39,557 bases of DNA from an uncultured Gammaproteobacteria bacterium. Lineage in GTDB: Bacteria > Pseudomonadota > Gammaproteobacteria > Pseudomonadales > Litorivicinaceae. Positions 1 through 13,218 of the stretch are shown here, in pieces. The stretch is from assembly GCA_913042205.1 (NCBI GenBank), contig CAJWIY010000014.1, positions 1 through 39,557 of the forward strand, given 5' to 3'. The first letter of the stretch is position 1; each line of letters starts with the position of its first letter. A model generated the notes under the pieces. That model searched no databases. It had not been told where the DNA came from and was given only the letters and a program-made list of their open reading frames with translations. Position numbers and translations under genes: made by a program.

Positions 1-1466
1 TCTTTCATCCGCCAATGCTCTATATGGGATACGTTGGATTGTCGGTCGCCTTTGCGTTCGCAATGGCGTCCCTTATCTCGGGCGAACTTAACTCCATGTG
101 GGCCCGGTGGTCGCGGCCATGGACAACGGTTGCATGGGCATTCCTCACCCTTGGAATCGCACTGGGAAGCTGGTGGGCATATTACGAGCTTGGTTGGGGG
201 GGTTGGTGGTTCTGGGATCCTGTTGAAAATGCGTCATTGATTCCATGGTTGGTTGCCACGGCATTAATGCACTCGCTCGCTGTTACCGAGAAGCGGGGTC
301 TATTTCGGAGTTGGACTTTGCTACTTGCGATTGCTGCCTTTTCGCTGTCGCTATTGGGAACCTTTCTCGTGCGTTCTGGCGTCTTAACATCGGTACATGC
401 GTTCGCTAACGACCCAGAGCGGGGTGTATTTATCCTAGGGTTTTTAGTGTTGGTTATTGGTGGTTCACTCGCACTATATGCAGTTCGGGCATCTAAGGTC
501 TCTGAGCCAGGCGAATTTAGTTGGATCTCCCGAGAGTCCTTTTTACTCTTTAATAATCTGATATTAACGGTGATGGCGGTTAGCATTCTGCTTGGTACCC
601 TTTACCCCTTATTAGTCGACGCGACGGGTGGAGGAAAAGTGTCCGTTGGAGCGCCGTTTTTTAATGCAGTTTTTGTCCCATTGACCGCAATTCTCGTCAG
701 TGGGATGGCGTTTGGGCCACTTTCCAAATGGCGCCGATCTGATGATCCCCGATTATATCGTCCTTTGATCGTGACCATGATTGTTAGCGTGGTTGCTGGC
801 CTTGTATGGCCGATTTCGTTAGGTGGGCAATATTCGACCGCTACAGCAATTGGTGTGACTCTCGCGCTCTGGCTGGCGATTGCCACCGCTGTGGATTTCG
901 TTAAGAAGACCAGCAACTACGGAGGTATTAGACAAGCTTTTGCCCGTGTTGAACGTGGGATGTTCGGTATGTGGTTCGCTCATTTAGGGCTGGCGGTCAC
1001 AATATTTGGGGTTGTGATGGTTGAGAACCATACCGAACACCGCGATTTGCGCATGGGGGTCGGTGATACACAGCAGCTTGGGTATTACGAGGTCCGGATG
1101 ACCGAGCTCTCTGTATTGCGTGGCCCGAATTACGTCGCAGACCAAGCGACTTTTGAGATCTATCGGGGTGACAGACTCTACAAAACTGTATTCCCACAAA
1201 AGCGCCGGTACAACGCATCCGGAATGGTTATGACAGAGGCTTCCATCGATTCTGGCTTTACCCGAGATCTGTATATAGCAATGGGCGAACCATTGGATGG
1301 TGGAGATTGGGCGGTACGGTTGTCTGTGAAACCTTATGTAGACTGGATATGGGTCGGAGCCTTTCTAATGGGTCTCGGTGGATTTATTTCTGTCACTGAC
1401 AAGCGTTATCGTAAACGTACGGTTGAGAAAAACCCCGAATCAAGTATTGAGGGCGCGAAGGCATGA
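1..1466 (+). CDS. ccmF: Cytochrome c heme lyase subunit CcmF (5'-truncated by window edge)
   Basis: CcmF is the large inner-membrane subunit of the system I heme lyase; it takes heme from holo-CcmE and, with CcmH/CcmI, attaches it to apocytochrome c in the periplasm. The frame is open from base 3 (F-H-P-P before the first internal Met at 15), so the gene begins outside the window; the family is about 650 residues and about 487 remain. Visible are the tryptophan-rich WWD heme-handling segment (WGGWWFWDPVENAS, about 60 residues into the visible part), the conserved VHAFANDPERG stretch, many membrane helices and a large periplasmic domain before a last helix near the C-terminus. Its stop overlaps the ccmG start by 4 bp (ATGA), so it is part of the ccm operon. 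Identification is secure; only the start is missing. Confidence 0.97.
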   Translation, partial: FHPPMLYMGYVGLSVAFAFAMASLISGELNSMWARWSRPWTTVAWAFLTLGIALGSWWAYYELGWGGWWFWDPVENASLIPWLVATALMHSLAVTEKRGLFRSWTLLLAIAAFSLSLLGTFLVRSGVLTSVHAFANDPERGVFILGFLVLVIGGSLALYAVRASKVSEPGEFSWISRESFLLFNNLILTVMAVSILLGTLYPLLVDATGGGKVSVGAPFFNAVFVPLTAILVSGMAFGPLSKWRRSDDPRLYRPLIVTMIVSVVAGLVWPISLGGQYSTATAIGVTLALWLAIATAVDFVKKTSNYGGIRQAFARVERGMFGMWFAHLGLAVTIFGVVMVENHTEHRDLRMGVGDTQQLGYYEVRMTELSVLRGPNYVADQATFEIYRGDRLYKTVFPQKRRYNASGMVMTEASIDSGFTRDLYIAMGEPLDGGDWAVRLSVKPYVDWIWVGAFLMGLGGFISVTDKRYRKRTVEKNPESSIEGAKA

Positions 1467-1981
1467 GTCGGTGGATTGTTTGGTCACCACTCGCAATTTT
1501 TGCTGTATTGGTTGGATTCTTTTTCAAGGGGTTAACGCTAGATCCAAGTGCACAACCATCTGCATTAATTGGAAAGCCTGTGCCCTCCTTCCAGCTTACC
1601 GAGCTGCATACCGGGCGGGCGCTCACGAGCCAAACCCTTCCAGCCGAACCGTTTTTACTCAATGTTTGGGCGAGCTGGTGTATTACGTGCCAAGTAGAGC
1701 ACCCGTATCTCACGGAGCTATCCAAGAAGTTACCTATCGTGGGTTTGAACTATAAGGATTCAGAAACGGCTGCTAAGAATTGGCTTGGAAGACTTGGCGA
1801 CCCCTACACGACACAGATTTTTGACCCGAATGGTCTTCTTGGCCTTGACCTAGGCGTCGCCGGCGCCCCGGAAACCTTTCTCGTTGATTCGAGTAGTATT
1901 ATACGGCTGCGTATTCAGGGTGAGGTAAATGATCGTGTGTTTCAGCGTCAGATACTGCCTCTACTTGAGACATTGAAATGA
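1463..1981 (+). CDS. ccmG: Thiol:disulfide interchange protein CcmG (DsbE)
   Basis: Membrane-anchored periplasmic thioredoxin-like protein of 172 residues that keeps the CXXCH cysteines of apocytochrome c reduced for heme ligation. An uncleaved N-terminal membrane anchor spans about residues 5-22. The thioredoxin active site is W-C-I-T-C with C73 and C76, followed by the GAPETFLVD segment containing the cis-proline typical of this fold. Length is normal for the DsbE family. The ATG overlaps the ccmF stop, and its own stop overlaps the ccmH start (ATGA), indicating translational coupling along the operon. Confidence 0.95.
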   Translation: MSRWIVWSPLAIFAVLVGFFFKGLTLDPSAQPSALIGKPVPSFQLTELHTGRALTSQTLPAEPFLLNVWASWCITCQVEHPYLTELSKKLPIVGLNYKDSETAAKNWLGRLGDPYTTQIFDPNGLLGLDLGVAGAPETFLVDSSSIIRLRIQGEVNDRVFQRQILPLLETLK

Positions 1982-2391
1982 CGAAAATTCTGTTGATCAA
2001 GATGGTGATGATTTTCTCGATCGCTTCTTATGCAACTATTGAAACCTATCAATTCGACTCACCCGAACAGGAGGCTCGATTCCGACAATTAGGATTTGAA
2101 TTACGTTGTCCTAAATGTCAAAACCAAGCGATTGGCGATTCAGATGCTGAAATTTCCGGAGATCTGCGTGCAGTGGTGTATCGGATGATCAAAGAGGGCG
2201 CGACTGATGGCGAAATTAAGGAATTCATGGTCGCCCGTTATGGTCGGTTTGTTCTATATAATCCACCGCTAGATCAGCAAACGATTGTTTTGTGGCTAGG
2301 TCCGGCTGGGCTCTTGATTCTGGGGGGTATCTTGGTCCTGCTTAGGATCCGTCGGTCAACGAAGGCACTTGATCAAAGAGAATCTCAATGA
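1978..2391 (+). CDS. ccmH: Cytochrome c maturation protein CcmH (short form)
   Basis: Periplasmic thiol-disulfide component of system I, 137 residues. An N-terminal signal or anchor (about residues 3-19) is followed by the diagnostic L-R-C-P-K-C-Q motif (C44, C47), which exchanges disulfides with apocytochrome c and CcmG, then a three-helix domain and a C-terminal membrane helix (about 103-123). This is the short form, without the TPR domain fused to it in E. coli CcmH; that domain is encoded separately downstream as CcmI. The start overlaps the ccmG stop by 4 bp. The stop overlaps the ATG of a 17-codon reading frame (2388-2441) that leads into ccmI. Confidence 0.95.
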   Translation: MTKILLIKMVMIFSIASYATIETYQFDSPEQEARFRQLGFELRCPKCQNQAIGDSDAEISGDLRAVVYRMIKEGATDGEIKEFMVARYGRFVLYNPPLDQQTIVLWLGPAGLLILGGILVLLRIRRSTKALDQRESQ

Positions 2392-2441
2392 GTAGCGGTA
2401 TTCAAAGTACGATTGAAAACGTGATTCAGAATCTATTATGA
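2388..2441 (+). other. 17-codon relay reading frame between ccmH and ccmI (possible leader peptide)
   Basis: ATG at 2388 overlaps the ccmH stop as ATGA, and the TGA ending this frame (2439-2441) overlaps the ccmI ATG, again as ATGA. It encodes MSSGIQSTIENVIQNLL. There is a purine-rich AAAGAGA a few bases before its ATG, whereas no convincing Shine-Dalgarno precedes the ccmI ATG. A ribosome leaving ccmH could translate the short frame and so be delivered to ccmI. This is an inference from the layout; the peptide resembles nothing I recognise and may have no function. Confidence 0.35.
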
Positions 2442-3271
2442 CTTGGATGGTTCTCCTCACTGGGACCCTAGTACTCTCTCTGTTGTGGGCGTTGCGACAT
2501 CATGGTCGTCAAGGTTTTTTGATCGCCTTCTTTATTGGAATACTTGTCAGTGCTGGGTCTGGGTATCTTTATCGGTACCTTGGATCCTACGAAATGGCAC
2601 TATCAACCGAGGCATTAAATTCTCTACCGAAAAATGAGCGTGCTTATGTGATTGCGCAGATGGCACAAGATGAATTCATGTCGAGAAATAGGGTTGCTGA
2701 TCAAGAAATCGTCAATTTATTTGAACTGGCACTGAAGCTCGATCCACACCAAATTACAGCGTTAGGATCACTGGGAATCATCGCTTTCGAGGAGGGCGAT
2801 CATCAGCGATCGTTGGATTTGTGGACGCGGATGCTTGGACAACTGCAACAAGGTTCTGAACAGGCTAAGGCAATTGAATTAGGGATAGCCCGAGCAAGCG
2901 AACGTATCGCTAAAAAAACGGCAGAAAAGTTGGCGCTTGGGAGTGCTGAAATTCAATTATCTGTCTCGCTGAGCCAGGCTATTCCAGAAAGCTTAAAAAA
3001 TGCGACGGTGTTTTTATTTGCTAAAGAAGTTGGCGGATCACCGCGGCCGATCGCTGTGCGCCGTTTGTCTGTAAACGAGTTGCCACTCACCGTTACGCTT
3101 TCAAATAATGACGCTCTTATGGGCGGCCAACTGCATCCGGGGCTGAGAGTTGAAATCATGGCGCGATTGACGGTAGGTGATGCCGCTGGTAGTCAGGGGG
3201 ATTGGATAGGTGGGCCTGTTGTCCTCACGTTGGACAGAGAAAACCAAACTAGCTTGCAGCTGAAACCCTAA
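2438..3271 (+). CDS. ccmI: Cytochrome c maturation protein CcmI (TPR apocytochrome chaperone)
   Basis: Inner-membrane protein that presents apocytochrome c to the CcmF/CcmH heme lyase. Two N-terminal hydrophobic segments (about residues 3-19 and 26-45) flank a short loop; then comes a helical TPR-type region (about 55-165, including the LDPHQITALGSLGIIAFEEGD repeat region) and a beta-rich C-terminal part of about 100 residues (IQLSVSLS, TVFLFAKEVGGSPRPIAVRR) as found at the end of CcmI/CycH proteins. At 277 residues it is shorter than many CcmI proteins (about 400), mainly in the TPR part. It is the last gene of the ccm operon and is probably translated by coupling through the short upstream frame. 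Confidence 0.88.
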   Translation: MTWMVLLTGTLVLSLLWALRHHGRQGFLIAFFIGILVSAGSGYLYRYLGSYEMALSTEALNSLPKNERAYVIAQMAQDEFMSRNRVADQEIVNLFELALKLDPHQITALGSLGIIAFEEGDHQRSLDLWTRMLGQLQQGSEQAKAIELGIARASERIAKKTAEKLALGSAEIQLSVSLSQAIPESLKNATVFLFAKEVGGSPRPIAVRRLSVNELPLTVTLSNNDALMGGQLHPGLRVEIMARLTVGDAAGSQGDWIGGPVVLTLDRENQTSLQLKP

Positions 3272-3392
3272 TTGAAATCGTCTTGCATACTGACTGAAAT
3301 TATCTGGCGTCCGAGACCAAATGATCTTGCGTTTTAGGATAAGCGGTTCATACTTGTTTCGTTACTGATGGATCAGTCGCGAGTTTAGAGTC

Positions 3393-4055
3393 ATGGTAGA
3401 CGGATTAACCTATATTCCATTCCAACCGGGTCCCGGCCTGGTTGAAAGTATAGCCTCACATATCGAACACCAGATTGTAGCCGGCATTCTTAGATCTGGT
3501 GATCGCATTCAAGAATCTCGCATTGTCGGTCAACTTGCCGTTTCTCGTGGATCTGTCCGGGAATCCTTTAGGTTGCTGGAAAGTAGACGTCTCATTGATG
3601 TAATTCCCCGAAAAGGTGCTGTGGTAACAAGCTTAAGCCCCAGTCGGGTGAAAGATATTACATCCGTCTTGCCGTCGATTTTGGCCCCGGTAGTATCGGC
3701 GCTCGGTTCGCGATGGTCTAGGCGGTATTCACAGGAATTGCATCAATCAATGGAACGGTCGGAGTCCAAGTTTGGGTGTGTGAATCCGATCTGTGTTCTG
3801 GAAACTCTCTGCCACCTGCATCCAAATGCGGTTTATGGGGAATTACTTGAAGATCTCAGCCCTACATTTGATCGTGTTTTTTCAAAACTAGTTAGGTTGA
3901 ACCTTGCGGGAGTTCAGTCACTTGACGCTTTGGTGCGGAGTCAACTGATCCCGGTAATTGAGGCACAAAAATCGGAGGATGCGAATAGACTAGTTACCGA
4001 GCTTTGCCGAACTCTTGAGCGTAAATATCTTGAAACTCTTGAGCGCACTGGATAG
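3393..4055 (+). CDS. GntR-family transcriptional regulator (FCD-like, degenerate)
   Basis: Cytoplasmic DNA-binding protein of 220 residues. The N-terminal winged helix (about residues 15-80) is typical GntR: I-V-A-G-I-L-R-S-G-D-R-I-Q-E, then the recognition segment LAVSRGSVRESFRLLESRRLI. The C-terminal half (about 85-215) is all helical and fits the position and size of an FCD effector domain, but the His/Asp residues that normally bind metal there are not evident, so ligand type is unknown. A GntR gene immediately in front of smc-zipA-ligA is also found in Pseudomonas (the PA1526-PA1529 region). It is separated from ccmI by 121 bp in which I see no clear promoter, and from smc by 34 bp, so it may be cotranscribed with smc. 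Confidence 0.85.
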   Translation: MVDGLTYIPFQPGPGLVESIASHIEHQIVAGILRSGDRIQESRIVGQLAVSRGSVRESFRLLESRRLIDVIPRKGAVVTSLSPSRVKDITSVLPSILAPVVSALGSRWSRRYSQELHQSMERSESKFGCVNPICVLETLCHLHPNAVYGELLEDLSPTFDRVFSKLVRLNLAGVQSLDALVRSQLIPVIEAQKSEDANRLVTELCRTLERKYLETLERTG

Positions 4056-4089
4056 CTTTCTGTAAATAGCTTAGTGGAAGTTCGATCAT

Positions 4090-7000
4090 TTGCGTTTAAA
4101 AAGTATCAAACTTGCGGGGTTCAAATCGTTTGTTGACCCTACGACGGTTCCATTTCAATCGAATATGACAGCTATTGTCGGTCCAAATGGATGCGGTAAG
4201 TCTAATGTTATTGACGCCGTGCGCTGGGTGATGGGCGAGTCCAGCGCTAAACACCTGCGTGGCGAATCAATGACAGACATCATATTTAATGGTTCGACAA
4301 GCCGAAAACCCATATCAAGAGCATCGATCGAGCTGGTTTTTGATAACTCTGAGGGGCGAGCCGCTGGCGAGTACGCCAAATTTGCAGAAATCGCCGTCAA
4401 AAGAGAAGTAACTCGCGAGGGGCAATCGAAATATTCCTTGAATGGCACTACTTGCCGTCGACGTGATGTCACAGATTTATTTTTAGGGACAGGTCTCGGA
4501 CCACGTTCGTACGCGATCATTGAGCAGGGGATGATAGCCCGAATTGTCGAGGCTAAGCCAGAGGAGCTAAGAACCTACGTTGAAGAGGCGGCAGGTGTAT
4601 CGAAATACAAAGAGCGCCGTCGAGAAACTGAGAGTCGAATCTCCAGGACTCGGGAGAATCTCGATCGCTTAGACGATTTATCAGATGAATTAGGGCGGCA
4701 GCTGGATCGGTTGAAGCGACAGGCAGATGCCGCAGAGCGTTATAAAATGTTTAAGGCTGAGTCTCGAAGTCTCGAATCCTTAATCCTTTGGTACCAACAG
4801 CAAGAGCAGCTAGAAAAGCAACAATCAACAAAACTCTCAAAGTCTGAATGTCAGAAGTACCTGGATCAGTTGGCGAGTGCGTTATCGAGCAATGAGCGTG
4901 CACGTGTTGACGCCCAAGTTGCTAGAGAAGACGCAAACCAAGCACTTGACGAGGCGAACACAGCTTTTTATACCCACGCTGCGACATTATCCCGTTTAGA
5001 GACCGGCAAAGAGTCTTATCAGCAGCAGATTAGGCAGCTCAGTGCTAATCAAGCGCGTCTTGAAGCGGAAATTAATGACCTTCAACAGTTGATAGTGACA
5101 GACCGAGATGAGGGCATTACTGCTTCGCGAGAACAATCAAAACTTTCACCACGGCTGGAAAAAATTAGTACTGATCTGGAGGCGATCGAGGACTCCATAC
5201 GTAGCGATGAAGATGAAATGAATACCCTAGATTTGCAGCGGGGTCACTTGTCGAGTGAGCTTGGCCGAGTGAAATCTGAGCTCACACGGCTTGAAACTGC
5301 GAAGAAAGGTCTCGATCGCCAGCAGGGTTTGGAAATAGCGCGATTACAGGATATTGAACTGGCCCTGTCTGAGCTTTCAGATACCGATCCGAGCTTGATA
5401 TCCGAGATGCGATTGCACATGGCAGAGCTCTCCAGACGTATCGAAAAGGAAAAAACAGAGTTTTCGGAGCTTCAGCTGGCGTTTGATCAGGCCCAGAATC
5501 AAGTGTTAGACGAGGAAGCGTCACTGAACGACTTGCAGGGACTTTGTCAAACAGCTGAGGCTGAGTTAGAAAAGGCGCGTCGAATTATCGAGGCTGAGGC
5601 GCGGATTGATGACCATGAGATCAGTGCATGGGTGGCAGAGCAGACGTCGATAATTGGCCGTGTAGTCGAGCAAATTCAAATACCGGTACAAGATCGTTCC
5701 GCATTCGAGGCAGCCTACCCTGAGCTGCTGGGAGCATTTGTTTCGGAAGATTTCGAGTTACAGAGCTTCGAGAGCATGCCGCCAGGTCTTCGTGTAGTAT
5801 CGGTTGAATATTTAAATGCTTTGCCGGAGCAAATAAAAAAAGTAAGCGCATTCCAATTAACCAGTCAAGAAGGCTATACGGAATCAGGTCTTCGTTTTGG
5901 TCCAGGATGGGTCGAGCGGGTGATTGGGAGGGCAACAGGAATATTAGACCTGAAATCAAGATTACCTGATCTTGAACAGACCCATCTAGATATCTCTCGG
6001 CAGGTGGCTGACCTAGATGAACAACTTAGCGAATCTCTCGATGCACGAGATTTGGCCCAAGGTCATTTAAGGATCAAGTCGGAGCTTCTCCAAGCGCTTG
6101 AAAAAGAATCTGTTCAATTATCCAACCGTTTAGCGGGTCTCGAAGCGAGAGATCAGGAGATAATTACAAGCCGTGAAAGGTTGGAGCGAGAGAAACAAAA
6201 GTTACTCGATGCACGTGCGCAAGCGCAAGTTGAGCATTCCGAGCTTCTTCAAAAATCATTAGAGGTCGCCCAACTAGAGGTATCGATCCAAGAGCAAATA
6301 AACCCATTGAATCAATCCCTCGATAACCATAAAGCAGAACTCGTTATACTCCGAGACGAGCGCGATAAATTGGTGAACCTACGCTCAGATCTACGTGTAG
6401 AAATTGAGCGGCTATCTGGAATCAAATCTAGAGCAGATAAGCAGATAGAGCGCCTCGAGAACCAGCTATCTAGCCTAGACAGAGAGCTTGAGGCACTTAG
6501 AACAAACTCAGAAAGCTTGAAGCAAAGCCCCGGATTCAGTGACGAAGAACTCAAAGCCGCAGTGAAAAAAAGTCAGAGGTTGGAGCAAGAACTTCAGTCG
6601 GCTCGACAAATACTTGGCGAGAAAGATCAGCTGCTCAGAGAGCTTGAGAGTCAGCGTGTATCGGCCGAGCATGATCGAGAGTTACGATCACAAGCAATGA
6701 GCGAAATTCGTTTGACAGAGCAGGCAATTGATATTGAGTTAAATCGGCTTAGTGACGAATTGAAATCTCGGAATGCCGAAGAAATTGACCTGCTTGAAGT
6801 CGAAAAGCGTTTTGAAAATAGATCGATCGCGGAAACTGAGCTGGGTCGAATTGAGACGCGTATCGAGCGATTGGGTCCAATCAATTTGGTTGCCCTAGGC
6901 GAATACCAGCAAGAGCTGGAACGAAAATCTGAGCTGGATCATCAACACGCCGAACTAAAAGAGGCGCTCGAGACACTTGAAGATGCTATTCGAAAAATTG

Positions 7001-7488
7001 ATCGAGAGACGCGTTCACTATTCAGGAATACGTTCGATGCGATTAACGAATCGTTTGGTGAAGTCTTCCCACAATTATTCGGTGGTGGAGAGGCTTGGTT
7101 GATGTTAACCGATGAGGATCTGCTATCAGCTGGTGTAACAATAATGGCGCGGCCGCCGGGTAAAAGAAATTCAAATATTTACTCATTGAGTGGGGGCGAG
7201 AAAGCCCTGACTGCATTGTCCCTCGTGTTTGCTATTTTCCAATTGAATCCCGCACCGTTCTGTTTTCTGGACGAAGTCGACGCCCCGCTGGACGATGCGA
7301 ACGTTGGGCGTTACGCCGCTGCTGTTGCTAAGATGTCCAAATCAGTGCAATTTATTTTTATCACACATAACAAAATCTCGATGGAACAGGCTGAGCAGCT
7401 AATGGGTGTCACGATGTCAGAGCCTGGAGTCTCACGTTTAGTGTCTGTTGATATCGAGCGAGCTGTTGAATTGGCCACCAACGAGTAG
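4090..7488 (+). CDS. smc: Chromosome partition protein Smc
   Basis: Core ATPase of the bacterial condensin, 1132 residues, which with ScpA and ScpB (both encoded at 16390-17755) compacts and segregates the chromosome. The head has Walker A GPNGCGKSN (residues 31-39) at the N-terminus, and ABC signature LSGGEKAL plus Walker B CFLDEVDAPLDD near the C-terminus. Long coiled coils (about 165-500 and 650-950, rich in E, Q, R, L) flank a hinge domain at about 510-640. The start is TTG at 4090: it gives the canonical MRLKSIKLAGFKSFVD beginning and has a GTGGAAG Shine-Dalgarno 9 nt upstream. Length is normal or slightly short for the family. Confidence 0.97.
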   Translation: MRLKSIKLAGFKSFVDPTTVPFQSNMTAIVGPNGCGKSNVIDAVRWVMGESSAKHLRGESMTDIIFNGSTSRKPISRASIELVFDNSEGRAAGEYAKFAEIAVKREVTREGQSKYSLNGTTCRRRDVTDLFLGTGLGPRSYAIIEQGMIARIVEAKPEELRTYVEEAAGVSKYKERRRETESRISRTRENLDRLDDLSDELGRQLDRLKRQADAAERYKMFKAESRSLESLILWYQQQEQLEKQQSTKLSKSECQKYLDQLASALSSNERARVDAQVAREDANQALDEANTAFYTHAATLSRLETGKESYQQQIRQLSANQARLEAEINDLQQLIVTDRDEGITASREQSKLSPRLEKISTDLEAIEDSIRSDEDEMNTLDLQRGHLSSELGRVKSELTRLETAKKGLDRQQGLEIARLQDIELALSELSDTDPSLISEMRLHMAELSRRIEKEKTEFSELQLAFDQAQNQVLDEEASLNDLQGLCQTAEAELEKARRIIEAEARIDDHEISAWVAEQTSIIGRVVEQIQIPVQDRSAFEAAYPELLGAFVSEDFELQSFESMPPGLRVVSVEYLNALPEQIKKVSAFQLTSQEGYTESGLRFGPGWVERVIGRATGILDLKSRLPDLEQTHLDISRQVADLDEQLSESLDARDLAQGHLRIKSELLQALEKESVQLSNRLAGLEARDQEIITSRERLEREKQKLLDARAQAQVEHSELLQKSLEVAQLEVSIQEQINPLNQSLDNHKAELVILRDERDKLVNLRSDLRVEIERLSGIKSRADKQIERLENQLSSLDRELEALRTNSESLKQSPGFSDEELKAAVKKSQRLEQELQSARQILGEKDQLLRELESQRVSAEHDRELRSQAMSEIRLTEQAIDIELNRLSDELKSRNAEEIDLLEVEKRFENRSIAETELGRIETRIERLGPINLVALGEYQQELERKSELDHQHAELKEALETLEDAIRKIDRETRSLFRNTFDAINESFGEVFPQLFGGGEAWLMLTDEDLLSAGVTIMARPPGKRNSNIYSLSGGEKALTALSLVFAIFQLNPAPFCFLDEVDAPLDDANVGRYAAAVAKMSKSVQFIFITHNKISMEQAEQLMGVTMSEPGVSRLVSVDIERAVELATNE

Positions 7489-7495
7489 AGGGCGC

Positions 7496-11268
<3,773 letters not shown>

Positions 11269-11276
<8 letters not shown>

Positions 11277-13218
11277 GCCCACGAACGAGTTTTCGGCGGA
11301 AGAATCGGTCCGGTGATAAAGCAGCTCTGATGGATTCCGAAACTGGCAAGACCTCACCCAAGATTTGGCTAACAAGCAGCTCCGCTGCAATAGGCGCGGT
11401 AAGAGTGCCGCGTGAACCAAGGCCAGCTAATACATAGTGACCGTGAATATACGGGAGTGGCTTTAGCGGTTGAAACTTGGCGTCGCTTTTCAGGCTTTCA
11501 AGTAGAGATTTCCAAATTCCAGCCTCAGCGACCTGGCCAACAACCGGCATATAGTCAGGCGTTGCTGTGCGGATACTGACCCGATTACCGACCACGTGCC
11601 CGTGATTCCAGGTTGGCTCGGCTACCAGTGAGTTGATAGTGTCAATATTCGTGAGATCATCCTCGAGTGTCGGCGTTAGGTTCTCTGAGTTTGGTGTGTA
11701 GGTAGCTCCGCAGGTCATTAATCCATGGCTTTGGGGCAACACATATGCGTCGCCACAAATAGGTACTTTAGGGTGATTCCCACTGTGGACGTAGGTAACT
11801 TGTCCGCGGATCGGTTTTAGTGAAAGCGGCATCGGAATGTGCTTTTGAGCTTCTAATGCGTTCGTCCAGATAACTGCGTCATATAAATGTTGATGGAATC
11901 CGAGGGTGTGTCCCTCAAACTCTAGCAAAGACATTGTTTCGATTAGCTTGAACTGACGTACTTGTTGATACGGAATCACAGTGATCAAGGGGTGGTCCAA
12001 TAACTCCCAAACGCAGCTCTTCGGGTTCAACCAACCAGCATCTGGTAGGTATGAACCACCATACGCGAGTGGGAGCTCTGCCAAAATCGATGCCTCTCGC
12101 CGCGTGATTGATTGAATGAGCGGATAAGAGCTCGGTAGGGCTTCAACTAACCTCTTTTGGTGTAACCGTTCTTTATCGTTCTTTGCGAGAAAGACAACGC
12201 CACTTTGGTTCCAATTATCCGCTGAGAATATTTGAAACCAGTTTTTTAAGTGTGCAAGAGATTGCATTTGAAGCAGGCTGTTTGGTGTAGCCTCTATGCT
12301 GAGTTTTGCATAGGTAATACCCTGAGGATTACCCGAGGCAGCGACTGCTGGAGTTTTTCGTTCAAAGACTACGACTGGGATTCTGCGTCTCGCAAAAGCA
12401 TATGCAGTCCAGGCGCCGGCGAGCCCAGCTCCGATAATAGCAATCGAATCTTTTGAGTGGATCGAGCTAGTAGGGGTCCAGGGGTTAACTGTTCGGTTAC
12501 CCATGAATTTGCCCTTGATACGTTCACGCTTTTTGGCAAATCCTGGAACTTTCTCAACCTTGAAACCAGCACTTGTCAACCCATCACGTACCTTGCGTGC
12601 AGAAGTGAACGTACTAAATGTAGTTTCTTGATTTGATTTCTGCGCAATTGCTTTGAACAACGCAGGTTCCCACATCTCTGGGTTTCTTTCAGGTGCAAAA
12701 CCATCGAGACACCAAGCATCAATAGTTCCTGAGAGATCGTTAATTACCGAAGTCGAATGGTTGAAATGTAAATCTAAGATAATACGACCATCTCCGAAGA
12801 AGCGACGATGACATGTGGGGATGGGGTCAGGCCAACCACCAATCAGCTCGTCGGCTAGCTGTTTCATACCAGTGGTTAATGGGAGTGCCTTTATGCTCTG
12901 AATCAGATCACTGGTTCTGAGTGGATATTTCTCAGTGGAGATCCATTGCAATCTAGTATTTTCTGATGCCTCTTTTAAAAAATTGATACAGGCAACTATG
13001 AATGTGAGGCCTGTGCCGAACCCCGTTTCCCCAATTCGAATCAAACTCCCGGGTTGTAAAGATCTAAAGCGTTCAGGCAGCGAGTTACCATCGATGAAGA
13101 CTGTTTGGCGTTCACCTATTGGGTCAGAAATGGCGAAATAGTAATCATTGTATTTCGTGGTTCGGTGTGGATTATTTGGGTCGAGGGATGCCTCGCTTAG
13201 GTAGGGGTAGCGCCTCAC
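11269..13218 (-). CDS. mnmC: Bifunctional tRNA mnm5s2U biosynthesis protein MnmC
   Basis: Completes 5-methylaminomethyl-2-thiouridine at the wobble position of certain tRNAs: an FAD-dependent C-terminal oxidoreductase removes carboxymethyl and an N-terminal SAM-dependent domain methylates. 649 residues. The N-terminal domain (about 1-245) shows the SAM-binding IGETGFGTGLTF and the family motif DGFAPERNPEMW; the FAD/DAO domain starts at about 253 with IAIIGAGLAGAW, followed by GNPQG, and ends with LAGLGSRG. The start is GTG at 13218, overlapping the stop of the upstream SH3 gene as GTGA. It is the last gene of a three-gene minus-strand operon. Confidence 0.95.
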
